Shown in pieces: positions 25,646 through 33,508 of a stretch of DNA of 64,000 nucleotides. The DNA is taken from the NCBI GenBank assembly GCA_028532855.1, contig JAQQAL010000028.1, forward strand, positions 1 to 64,000. Direction: 5' to 3'. The DNA comes from Candidatus Thalassospirochaeta sargassi. GTDB lineage: Bacteria; Spirochaetota; Spirochaetia; UBA9216. The notes below the pieces were generated by a model, which made no database searches, had not been told where the DNA came from, and saw nothing but the letters and a program-made list of their open reading frames with translations. The position numbers and the translations under genes were made by a program. Every line of letters starts with the position of its first letter. The stretch's first letter is position 1.

Positions 25646-26504
25646 CTATTTGTTTATCGGCAGTTCGCTTCATTATACATTCGTTGAAAATAGTGTGCAC
25701 GCTGAACCCTGCTTTACGGTAGGCTGCGACGGCTGCTTCATTACCGGTTTTTACATTTAACCCGATTTTAAGACCCTCGGCGTACAGCTGCTCTGCAAGT
25801 GCAGCTGTCACTACTGTGCCGAGACCGCAGCCCCGCAGTTCGGGAAGTACAGTGATATTGCCAAGGGCAGCAGCTCTGTGTCCGGGCGAATAGACGTGTG
25901 TCCCGGCTGCCGCAATCAGCCGGCCATCCCCTGTGCGGTCAATATTTTCGGTGTCTCGAATGCCGCAGTAGCTGTTTATCCGGAGCATCCCTGGTTCAAA
26001 CCAGTTTCCCGGGTAGCTTTTTTCGTACAGTTCCAGCAGCTGCGGAATGTCGTCCTGACCAAGCCTGACTGCTGCCGAGGTGTCAATTTTATCGAGAGCT
26101 TCGGGGTTGGTAAGCGCCATTTTATAATGAGGTGTCTTTGATTTTATCAGCCAGCCCTGTTCAAAATGCGTCTCGAGTCCGGGACTCAGATGTGCCTGAA
26201 TGGTGTCAGGCTGGAGGGGGATAACCTCTTCAAGGAGTTTTCCAACTGCTTCAGTGCCCTCCTCCCCGGCGAGGGCCATCAGGGTGGGTGAGTTGCCGCC
26301 GGTGTATATGCAGATTACAGCTGAAAGTCCGGATCCGGCGCTGTCTGCTGGTGTGGTGCTGTCTATGGAGACTGTTCTGCTGCCGTACCACTGCGTGTAG
26401 GGAAAAAAACGCTTATCGAGATCACCTATAGCATACAAATGAAGGTAGGGGTTTCCATTGAGAAAAGTCTCTATGGCCTTCCTGTCGCTTTTGTTAAGCC
26501 GCAT
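25638..26504 (-). CDS. GNAT-family N-acetyltransferase
   Basis: A 288-residue product with two GNAT-like lobes. The C-terminal lobe has the acetyl-CoA loop VLPELRGCGLGTVVTAALAEQLYAEG (R/Q-x-x-G-x-G/A type) at ~215-240 and the usual NEAAVAAYRKAGF at ~255-267. The N-terminal lobe (NPYLHLYAIGDLD) resembles FR47/DUF-type acyltransferases. It should transfer an acetyl group from acetyl-CoA to an amine; the acceptor is unknown. It starts 14 bases after the ABC ATPase stop, so co-transcription is likely and the acceptor may be the imported amino acid or a derivative. Confidence 0.8.
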   Translation of the reverse strand: MRLNKSDRKAIETFLNGNPYLHLYAIGDLDKRFFPYTQWYGSRTVSIDSTTPADSAGSGLSAVICIYTGGNSPTLMALAGEEGTEAVGKLLEEVIPLQPDTIQAHLSPGLETHFEQGWLIKSKTPHYKMALTNPEALDKIDTSAAVRLGQDDIPQLLELYEKSYPGNWFEPGMLRINSYCGIRDTENIDRTGDGRLIAAAGTHVYSPGHRAAALGNITVLPELRGCGLGTVVTAALAEQLYAEGLKIGLNVKTGNEAAVAAYRKAGFSVHTIFNECIMKRTADKQIDE

Positions 26505-26518
26505 GTTTCTCTTAGGGG

Positions 26519-27262
26519 TTAAAGCCTTCCGGCTTCGATAATCCGCTGTAGAAACTGTCCGGTGCGCGGGTGCTCCGGGTTGGAAAACAGTTTTGCGGGC
26601 GGAGCTTCTTCTACGATTTTTCCGCCGTCTAGAAAACAGACACGGTCTGCTACGTCGCGGGCGAATCCCATTTCGTGTGTTACTATCAGCATTGTCATCC
26701 CCTGATCGCGCAGGCTTTTGATAACAGCAAGTACCCCTCCAATCAGTTCCGGGTCAAGGGCGGCTGTAACCTCATCCAGCAGAAGGAGTTCAGGTTTTGT
26801 CGCCATCGCTCGTACAATTGCCACGCGCTGCTGCTGTCCGCCGGAGAGCTGTTCGGGGTAGGATTTTGCAAACTCCTCAAGGCTGAAAAGCCCCAGCAGT
26901 TCTCTGGCATAGGCTTCGGCTTCATCTTTAGCTGTGCCGTGGACCTTGCGCGGTGCAAGCGTTATATTATCGAGGACGGTCATTGTCGGAAAAAGGTTGT
27001 ATGCCTGAAATACAATCCCGACGCGTTTATACAGCTCGACGGCTGACAGCGATGGATCGTGAATTGATGTTCCGTCAATTCGAATTAAGCCTTCATCAAA
27101 TTCTACAAGGTCATTGACGCAGCGGAGCAGGGTTGATTTTCCAGACCCCGATGCGCCAATGAGGCAGACTACCTCATGTTCGGCTACATTCAGGCTGACA
27201 TCGTCGAGTACAAGTTTACTGCCGTAGTATTTAGTAAGGTGTTCTATTTCTATCCGGTTCAT
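26519..27262 (-). CDS. Polar amino-acid ABC transporter ATP-binding protein
   Basis: A 247-residue cytoplasmic ATPase of the GlnQ/HisP family. Walker A is GASGSGKST at ~36-44, the Q-loop VFQAYNLFPTMTVLDNI is at ~82-98, the signature is LSGGQQQR at ~139, Walker B is LLLDEVTAALDPE at ~160, and the H-loop is VTHEMGFARDVADRV. It powers uptake of amino acids with the adjacent permease and binding protein. Its ATG is one base after the permease stop. All catalytic residues are intact. Confidence 0.95.
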   Translation of the reverse strand: MNRIEIEHLTKYYGSKLVLDDVSLNVAEHEVVCLIGASGSGKSTLLRCVNDLVEFDEGLIRIDGTSIHDPSLSAVELYKRVGIVFQAYNLFPTMTVLDNITLAPRKVHGTAKDEAEAYARELLGLFSLEEFAKSYPEQLSGGQQQRVAIVRAMATKPELLLLDEVTAALDPELIGGVLAVIKSLRDQGMTMLIVTHEMGFARDVADRVCFLDGGKIVEEAPPAKLFSNPEHPRTGQFLQRIIEAGRL

Positions 27263-28111
27263 TTATTCCGTCCTCTGCAGGCGTCGTTCGCGGTCACGTT
27301 TTGTAACGTAGTCGGTCAATCTTGCCATTGGTACAGTTGCAACAAGGAATAGCGCCGCAGCGGCTATCAGCGTTGAGTAGTTGAAGGTTCGGGCAGTATA
27401 TATCTGCGCTTCACGAACTGCATCCCTGATGCCCAGGACTGAAAGGAGCGCAACATCTTTCTGAAGCGCAACAGCTAGATTAAGAAGTGAAGGAATGACA
27501 TTTCTGACAGCCTGGGGCAGAATAGCGTAGCGCAGGGTCTGTCCCTGGTTAAGACCCAGAGCCTTTGCCGCTGCACGCTGTCCATCATGAACTGAATCCA
27601 TTCCTGAGCGGTAAACCTCGGCGGCATAGGCTGAGTAGCTTGATATCATCGCGAGCGCGCCCCAGAAAAGGCTGCTTTTGGGCAGGCCGGGGATGTTCAG
27701 TGCCGGCATTCCGAAGCCGAAGAGCAGTACAAGCAGCAAGGACGGCAGGCCGCGCAGCAGGTCTATATATACGACTGAAAAAAAACGCAGGGGTGCAAAC
27801 CAGGGACCGTGAAGTGATCTGAAAATTGCGAGGACGAGGGCCCATATTGCAATCACAACGAGGGCGACGCCCCAGACTGCCATGTTGATGCCGAATCCGT
27901 GAAGAACCTTCGGGAATACATCAATCATTACCTGAAGGTCAAAAAACTGCGACTTGATTCGGGGCCATTGTTCGGCCTGAATAATAATTGCACGCAGAAT
28001 GATTATCACTCCCAGCACGGTCGCTGTACTGATTACATGCGGCAGAACCTTGTCCCGTGTTCGGAGAGATCGCCCCGCCCGTTTTCGCGGACGGGGACGT
28101 TTTGATGTCAT
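27263..28111 (-). CDS. Polar amino-acid ABC transporter permease
   Basis: A 282-residue HisM/GlnP-type permease. A basic cytoplasmic N-terminus (residues 1-22) precedes five or six membrane segments. The coupling EAA loop is HDGQRAAAKALGLNQGQTL at ~190 with PQAVRNVIPSL following, which contacts the ATPase. It is a single permease gene, so a homodimer is likely. Its start overlaps the binding-protein stop as ATGA. Confidence 0.93.
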   Translation of the reverse strand: MTSKRPRPRKRAGRSLRTRDKVLPHVISTATVLGVIIILRAIIIQAEQWPRIKSQFFDLQVMIDVFPKVLHGFGINMAVWGVALVVIAIWALVLAIFRSLHGPWFAPLRFFSVVYIDLLRGLPSLLLVLLFGFGMPALNIPGLPKSSLFWGALAMISSYSAYAAEVYRSGMDSVHDGQRAAAKALGLNQGQTLRYAILPQAVRNVIPSLLNLAVALQKDVALLSVLGIRDAVREAQIYTARTFNYSTLIAAAALFLVATVPMARLTDYVTKRDRERRLQRTE

Positions 28112-28974
28112 TTAGAAATCTCCGGGACGTCGTCGCCGCCGTAGAGGTATTCTTTTGCAAGATCGGCTACAACACCGTCTGCAATGATTGCTTCAAGACC
28201 TTCGTTGATCCATTCTACAATTGGATTGCCTTTTTCGAATATAAGTCCGTGACCCATATCATTAGGATCAGAGGGAAGTATTGCAGCAACTGTTGCTTCG
28301 GGGACCTGAACAGCAGTGATAAAGAGTGCTGTGGGAAGCTCGATGCAGGTAGCATCAATCTGGCCGCCGAGCAGAGCCTGGATGGTACCAATCTGGTCGT
28401 TGAAAACTGCAACATCTTCAACACCAATCATGTCTTCAATATAAGTCAAATCACCGGTGCCTATTGTTGCACCCCATTTGAGTTCACGCAGGTCGGCAAA
28501 GCTTTTGGCGCTTTCCGCACCGCTTCCCGGAAGAGCTACAACAGCCTTTTCCGGTTGATAGTAAACCATCGAGAAATCAACGAATTCTTTTCTTTCTTCA
28601 AATACAGTGTACTGCTGAATATTGAAGTCGTATGGCTTTGCCCCCGGGGCAATTCCCTGGTCGAATGTCTGGCGTACCCAGACAACGTCTTCTTTTGCGA
28701 AACCGAGTTTTTCGGCAAGAGCGTATACCATACCGTTTTCAAAACCTACGCCGGCGGCCGGGTCATCATCCATGATCCAGGGTGGGTATGCGGGTTCTCC
28801 GGTTGCAACTGTGAGCTTTCCGGGAGTGTAGAGTCTCGGGTCCATCGTAGTTTTTTCCAGTGAAGCGGAATCTTCCGTTACTGTAGGTTCTGCTGCTTCC
28901 TGCTGTCCGCCTGCAAAGAGCGGAAGTGCGAACAGGCCTAGCGCAAGCAGAATTAAAAGAATGCGTCGAGTCAT
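28108..28974 (-). CDS. Periplasmic amino-acid binding protein
   Basis: A 288-residue family-3 solute-binding protein. The signal peptide (residues 1-22) ends LFAGGQQE, a spirochaete-style secretion signal without a lipobox cysteine. The mature part contains PAYPPWIMDDDPAAGVGFENGMVYALAEKLG (ligand-pocket start) and IGTIQALLGGQIDATCIELPTAL. It captures a polar amino acid for the downstream permease and ATPase. The gene is first in a five-gene leftward operon, with AGGAGG before the ATG and an 18-base inverted repeat at 28996-29013 in the promoter region. The exact amino acid cannot be read. Confidence 0.93.
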   Translation of the reverse strand: MTRRILLILLALGLFALPLFAGGQQEAAEPTVTEDSASLEKTTMDPRLYTPGKLTVATGEPAYPPWIMDDDPAAGVGFENGMVYALAEKLGFAKEDVVWVRQTFDQGIAPGAKPYDFNIQQYTVFEERKEFVDFSMVYYQPEKAVVALPGSGAESAKSFADLRELKWGATIGTGDLTYIEDMIGVEDVAVFNDQIGTIQALLGGQIDATCIELPTALFITAVQVPEATVAAILPSDPNDMGHGLIFEKGNPIVEWINEGLEAIIADGVVADLAKEYLYGGDDVPEISK

Positions 28975-28995
28975 GTGTTCCTCCTGACTTTTTCT

Positions 28996-29013
28996 ACAGT
29001 TTGAATAAACTGT
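28996..29013. promoter_or_regulatory. Inverted repeat upstream of the amino-acid ABC operon
   Basis: ACAGTTT-GAAT-AAACTGT is a perfect 7+7 inverted repeat 22 bases before the binding-protein ATG. Its size and position fit a repressor operator; no linked regulator gene is visible. Confidence 0.5.
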
Positions 29014-29159
29014 TTGTTAGCAATAGATTAGGAGTAAATGGCGTGGTCTGTCAATGATTTAGGCCTTTTTGATTAAGAAAGTTATTCAACCACTGATATC
29101 AATGCTGAGAATACTGATAAACAGGACGGTCCTATTTTCAGCAGTATCTGGAATTGCTC

Positions 29160-30341
29160 CTAGTAATCCGGCTGTTCACGGTGCATTCCCTGGTACACGT
29201 CGTTACGGCTGAGTGACCATGATGCCGACATCCTGTTACTGTAACGGCAGTTGAGTTCTATTTCCAGGTCGGTGAATCCAAGTGTTTTTTCGAATTCGAG
29301 GCTATTACCGGGTTCGCATTCAATGGTATAAACTTCACGCTGGTAATCATAGAAAAACTGTACCTGTGCGGATAAGCTGTTATCTTCTGTGGGTTCAAAG
29401 TATATTGTCAAACTGCCTTCTATCGGAACTCCATTGCGGTCGGTAAAACTGAAATCGTGCTGAGTGTTGTAGGGTGCTATTTCGGAGGTGTAGAATGTTT
29501 CGCTTTCATATACGATATTATGCAGCCTGTACAGACCTTCGTTGAAATGACGGGTCGGGTCTTCGAGTACGACTGTTTTTCCGGAAACTATCCTGAATTC
29601 TTTTTTCCATTTTTCAAACAGGATTTCAGGTTCTATAATTACTCCGAAATTACTGCCGAGATCGGTTTCTACCGTGTGCATGCCCGGTTGAAGTTCTATT
29701 TCAATAGGAACCCTGTTGTCTCCGACAGTATAGCCGTAAAACTCGTCATCAAGATATATACGGGCGTCAATCAGCGGGCTGAACAGTTTAAGTTTGCCCG
29801 GGGGCATAAGTGTTTCTTTTATTATAGGCCGGTCGGAATCTTCGGTCCGGTACATATGCCGCCTGCCTGTCAAATTCCTGGCAAGCTTCTCCGCAGACAT
29901 ATGGATGATGTCTTCCGAATTACCGCGGCTTGAAAAGGATACTACTTCACCGGTCTCAACGCTTATCAGTGTAACATCAACAAGTACCTCGGTATCCATT
30001 ACTATATAACCGCCTCCGGCGAGGTAATCGCTGCCAAGGAGTTTGCCGGCTTCAACCGCATCGCTGTCGTCGAAGAGTCCGGATATCTGCAGCTGCTGTT
30101 CTTTCAGCACCTTGTTCATCAGTCCCCTCTCAAGCAGGATTATGCCTTCGGTATTTGACAGGTCTTCTCTGATAACAGCTGTAATAAGTGCTGTGAGATA
30201 ATCGTGTTCATCGTCTTCATCCATATTCTCAAAACCGATAAGTGCAAGTTTTATTTCAGGAGTCTGGGCAAAGAGTATAAGCGGCGTGACTAAGAGAAAT
30301 AAAAATACCAGGGCTGTAAACTTTTTTAATAGCGGGTTCAT
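29160..30341 (-). CDS. Secreted CsgG/FlgO-like protein with PEGA-like region
   Basis: A 393-residue product with an N-terminal signal segment (~8-27, ending LFAQ). Residues ~30-165 match the CsgG/FlgO/curli-pore type fold (KLALIGFENMDEDDEHDYLTALITAVIREDL, LLERGLMNKVLKEQQLQISGLFDDSDAVEAGKLLGSDYLAGG). Residues ~190-270 contain a PEGA-like beta module (DARIYLDDEFYGYTVGDNRVPIEIELQPGMHTVE). It should be periplasmic or outer-membrane associated. Related spirochaete proteins assist surface organelle or flagellar assembly; that role is inference. The gene follows the UDPGP-family gene by 5 bases on the same strand. Confidence 0.75.
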   Translation of the reverse strand: MNPLLKKFTALVFLFLLVTPLILFAQTPEIKLALIGFENMDEDDEHDYLTALITAVIREDLSNTEGIILLERGLMNKVLKEQQLQISGLFDDSDAVEAGKLLGSDYLAGGGYIVMDTEVLVDVTLISVETGEVVSFSSRGNSEDIIHMSAEKLARNLTGRRHMYRTEDSDRPIIKETLMPPGKLKLFSPLIDARIYLDDEFYGYTVGDNRVPIEIELQPGMHTVETDLGSNFGVIIEPEILFEKWKKEFRIVSGKTVVLEDPTRHFNEGLYRLHNIVYESETFYTSEIAPYNTQHDFSFTDRNGVPIEGSLTIYFEPTEDNSLSAQVQFFYDYQREVYTIECEPGNSLEFEKTLGFTDLEIELNCRYSNRMSASWSLSRNDVYQGMHREQPDY

Positions 30342-30346
30342 GCTTA

Positions 30347-31942
30347 TTATCCTTTAAGTGTTTTGCGGAGCTCATCGATAGAGAGGGCTTTCCATCCCTC
30401 TTCAGTTTCTTTCATTCCATATACTGATTCAAGGTTTTTTTTCAGCCCCTCATTTAACAGGCCTGCGGTCAGTTTGAAGTCTTTGGACGGATCTTCATGG
30501 CTGGGGTAGTCTTCATGGTTCAGCATCAAACCGCTGGTCATCAAAGATTCAAGCAGAAGCTTTGCGGCAAGATACCGATCATATTTATTTACCCCCAGTA
30601 TGAGGGGTTTTTCGATCATTCCGATTATCTCCCAGGTTACCTGCTCGGCCTGAGAATACATACCCGCGTCTTTGTTCTGGTCGGTTATACGCATCGGAAG
30701 ATTTTTGATGATGAGGTCGAGATTATTCGTAAGGTATTCAAGATTAAATAGGCCGGTGGCGCAGTTATACAGGATTTTTTTACCTGAGGCCTCCTGGCGA
30801 TCAACCTCTTCCCTTGAAACAGCAGGTCCTATATCGGCGCAGTTCAGCATACCGTGCTGATCACGAACAAGTATACCTCCTTTTACATCGACGGGCGTTC
30901 GGAAGGCAAACTCAAATGAGGCATCCCGTCCAGAGAGGGCTGTAAGTGCAATGGATACCGGATCCGGCATATTCCCGATATTATCGACGTTTCCAAGGTA
31001 AACGAATCTTTTGCCGAGATCCCTGTAGAGGTATTGGTATATCTCCGACAGAATTATGAAATTCTGACCGTGACCGCCGGGGATCGGCAGCATTTCGCCG
31101 TCGCGGCCCCAGGCGTTTGTGAAAAATTGTTTTGGTTTGCCTACCTTGGAATGGGTAAATGCTGCAAGCATGGGCTGAATGCCTGTTAAAACCCTGGTTA
31201 TATCTACGCCGGTAGCTGAAATAAGTTCGGCAATTAACGGGTCTTTTCCGTATTCGCTGAGTTTTCCGGCAATCTGTTTGTCGTTATAGACGCTCGTCAT
31301 TTGAAACATGGGAAAGAGTGCGTCATTTTTTTTATCTTCTGAGTCCCCGCTGAAAAGCTCGTTTTCACCGTCTATATTAATACGGTAGCGAAGGTTTTCA
31401 ATGAGAAGTGCACGAAGTTTCAGTTCGATAAACGAAGGTCCGCCTGTTCCATCCGGATTTGTGAAGGCAGGTGTTATTCCCTTGGCTTTTCCCGCGGCCT
31501 TTTTTGAGGATTTTTCGAAAAGGCTGTTGTACAGCCGCATCAGTTGGGGGTTAAGGGCTTCATTTTTTTTGCCGTCCACATAGCTTGTTGCCGATCCGCC
31601 GTTTAATATGCCGTATGCAATATAGGGGTAAAGCTGGACTCCTATTTTTTTCAGATCCTCTACATCAAGAGTAAGTGTTTTACTGCCGCCGAGGGTTGAG
31701 ACCTTTCCATAAACCGTGCCGAAGAGGTATTCCCTTAGTTCCGGGTTCACTTTTCGCAGATTATCACAGGCTTCGTTGAGATCACAGCTCCATGATTTCA
31801 TATTCGCCCGGTCAATAATATCGTTCCCGTCTATGCCGGGAATGTCTTCAACCTCAACCGGAACCACATTATCGTACATTCCATTGTTAAAATTATGTAG
31901 AATGTCTTCAGAAAGATTGAGATCTATGTATTTATTGTCCAT
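30347..31942 (-). CDS. UDPGP-family UTP-sugar-1-phosphate uridylyltransferase-like enzyme
   Basis: A 531-residue cytoplasmic product. The nucleotide-binding loop LNGGSATSYVDGKK lies at ~113-126, a divergent form of the UDPGP LAGGxGTRLG loop, and PIPGGHGQNF follows at ~285. The family transfers UMP from UTP to a sugar-1-phosphate to give UDP-sugar for glycans or glycolipids. The glycine loop lacks the usual Arg-Leu, so the sugar or even the nucleotide could differ. TATTAT ends 6 bases before ATG 31942 with no ribosome site, so the message may be leaderless. Confidence 0.75.
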   Translation of the reverse strand: MDNKYIDLNLSEDILHNFNNGMYDNVVPVEVEDIPGIDGNDIIDRANMKSWSCDLNEACDNLRKVNPELREYLFGTVYGKVSTLGGSKTLTLDVEDLKKIGVQLYPYIAYGILNGGSATSYVDGKKNEALNPQLMRLYNSLFEKSSKKAAGKAKGITPAFTNPDGTGGPSFIELKLRALLIENLRYRINIDGENELFSGDSEDKKNDALFPMFQMTSVYNDKQIAGKLSEYGKDPLIAELISATGVDITRVLTGIQPMLAAFTHSKVGKPKQFFTNAWGRDGEMLPIPGGHGQNFIILSEIYQYLYRDLGKRFVYLGNVDNIGNMPDPVSIALTALSGRDASFEFAFRTPVDVKGGILVRDQHGMLNCADIGPAVSREEVDRQEASGKKILYNCATGLFNLEYLTNNLDLIIKNLPMRITDQNKDAGMYSQAEQVTWEIIGMIEKPLILGVNKYDRYLAAKLLLESLMTSGLMLNHEDYPSHEDPSKDFKLTAGLLNEGLKKNLESVYGMKETEEGWKALSIDELRKTLKG

Positions 31943-31948
31943 AAGGTG

Positions 31949-31954
31949 ATAATA
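31949..31954 (-). promoter_or_regulatory. -10 box TATTAT, leaderless type
   Basis: On the minus strand TATTAT is followed by 6 bases and then the ATG at 31942. The -35 region (TGTATT at 31972-31977, 17-base spacer) is weak. Confidence 0.42.
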
Positions 31955-31998
31955 TCATTATTGAGATTATTAATACACTAAAATAACAGGAGATATGT

Positions 31999-32961
31999 GT
32001 GACTAATAAATTGTTCAAAATCCTTTTAATAACTATGATGCTTTTTCCTGCGGTTTTTGCAGTCGCGCAGGATGAACCCGATTCGACAGTGGCTGAGGTA
32101 AACGGCAGTACTATAAGCTCGCTGGATGTAAAGCGCGAAATGAATATGATGTATCAGCAGGCTGTAAGTCAGGGGGTATATCCGGATAATTCCGAGATTG
32201 AAGCCTACTGGAACCAGGCACTTGAGACCCTTATAGGCCGGGAATTACTTCATCAGGCTGCGGTTGCCAAGGACTACGAGGCGGATTCCGAGGCTATTGA
32301 CCAGTATATCAGCGGCCTTACCGCAAACTACGGCGGTACTGAGAAGCTTGAAGCCGCTCTAAGTGAGCAGGGTATTACGCTTGAGCGTCTTCGTCGAGAT
32401 ACTGAGCGTTATTATATTCTAAGTGAGTTTGTTGATAAGGAGCTTCGTACGGGAATTTCAGTCAGTGATGAAGAAAGTTTAGCGTACTATAATGATAATT
32501 CCGAGTATTTTGTTCAGGAAGAGACAATAAGAGCCAGTCATATCCTTCTAAAGATCGCGGAAGATGCGGATGATGAAGTAAAGGCTGAAAAGCTGGCAGA
32601 AATTGAAGCTATTCGCGAAAGAATCACAGCCGGAGAGGATTTTGCCGAACTTGCAAAAGAATATTCCGATTGTCCCAGCAGCGAGCAGGGCGGAGATCTA
32701 GGAGATTTCGGTCATGGGATGATGGTTCCGCCTTTTGATCGCGCGGCTTTTGCGCTTGAGGTTGGAGAGTTGAGCGAGCCGGTACTTACTCAGTTCGGAT
32801 ATCATCTGATTCTTTTGACGGACAAAAAGGAAGGTGAAATTATTTCCTATGAATCAGTAAAAGATCAGATTCAATCCTACCTTGCAGATGTTAGGCTGGA
32901 TACTGAAGTGGGCATGTATGTTGCTGAATTGCGTGATTCAGCAGATATAAAGTTGTTTTAA
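31999..32961 (+). CDS. Parvulin-type periplasmic peptidyl-prolyl isomerase (SurA/PrsA-like)
   Basis: A 320-residue product with a signal peptide (residues 1-23, ending VFAVA-Q). Residues ~30-170 form a SurA_N-type chaperone segment. Residues ~178-270 form a parvulin domain with the hallmark RASHILLK, ERITAGEDFAELAKEYSDCPSS, GGDLGDFGHGMMVPPFDRAAFAL and TQFGYHLI. It should isomerise and chaperone exported proteins. GTG 31999 is the start, with CAGGAG 7 bases upstream. It is divergent from the UDPGP gene, sharing a 56-base promoter gap. Confidence 0.92.
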   Translation: MTNKLFKILLITMMLFPAVFAVAQDEPDSTVAEVNGSTISSLDVKREMNMMYQQAVSQGVYPDNSEIEAYWNQALETLIGRELLHQAAVAKDYEADSEAIDQYISGLTANYGGTEKLEAALSEQGITLERLRRDTERYYILSEFVDKELRTGISVSDEESLAYYNDNSEYFVQEETIRASHILLKIAEDADDEVKAEKLAEIEAIRERITAGEDFAELAKEYSDCPSSEQGGDLGDFGHGMMVPPFDRAAFALEVGELSEPVLTQFGYHLILLTDKKEGEIISYESVKDQIQSYLADVRLDTEVGMYVAELRDSADIKLF

Positions 32962-33066
32962 GCAATAAATGCGCAGAGCAACTGATTAAAAAGTTATCGA
33001 TTTAACTTGACTATTTGAATTTAATATATTATTTTATATATATAAGAAACATTGAGGAGGGCCGGT

Positions 33067-33417
33067 ATGGCTGAACAGATAACATCAGAAGATTTCAAAG
33101 CAAAGGTCTTTGATTATGAAAATAATAAAGAATGGAAGTATGAAGGCGACATTCCTGCAGTAATCGATTTTTACGCGGACTGGTGTCAGCCATGTAAGAT
33201 GCTTGCTCCGACAATTGATAAATTGTCGAAGGATTACGACGGTAAGGTTAACTTTTACAAGGTAAATACTGAAAATGAACCGGAACTTTCCGGTGCCTTC
33301 GGAATTCAGAGTATTCCTTCATTGCTGTTTATTCCAATGGAAGGTCAGCCACAGATGGCTGCAGGCGCACTACCTGAGACTCAGCTGAAAAAGATTATCG
33401 ACGAAAATTTACTATAA
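33067..33417 (+). CDS. Thioredoxin with WCQPC active site
   Basis: A 116-residue cytoplasmic thioredoxin. The active site is WCQPC (~40-44) rather than WCGPC, the cis-proline is IPSLL and the DFYADWC strand is conserved. The Gly-to-Gln change inside CxPC can alter redox potential. Residues 10-30 are an N-terminal extension relative to minimal thioredoxin. GAGGAGG lies 8-14 bases before ATG 33067. It is a single gene closed by a bidirectional terminator. Confidence 0.93.
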   Translation: MAEQITSEDFKAKVFDYENNKEWKYEGDIPAVIDFYADWCQPCKMLAPTIDKLSKDYDGKVNFYKVNTENEPELSGAFGIQSIPSLLFIPMEGQPQMAAGALPETQLKKIIDENLL

Positions 33418-33440
33418 CAAGGCACGCATTTATAAATGTA

Positions 33441-33476
33441 AAAACCCTGTCCGCAGCAGCGAACAGGGTTTTTTAA
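33441..33476. terminator. Bidirectional rho-independent terminator
   Basis: The stem AAAACCCTGT / ACAGGGTTTT (33441-33450 and 33463-33472) has a T-run to the right and an A-run to the left. It separates the thioredoxin gene from the convergent SpoIIE-type gene. Confidence 0.9.
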
Positions 33477-33508
33477 ATTTTATTCAGCTAATGAAGATTT
33501 AATCAAAT

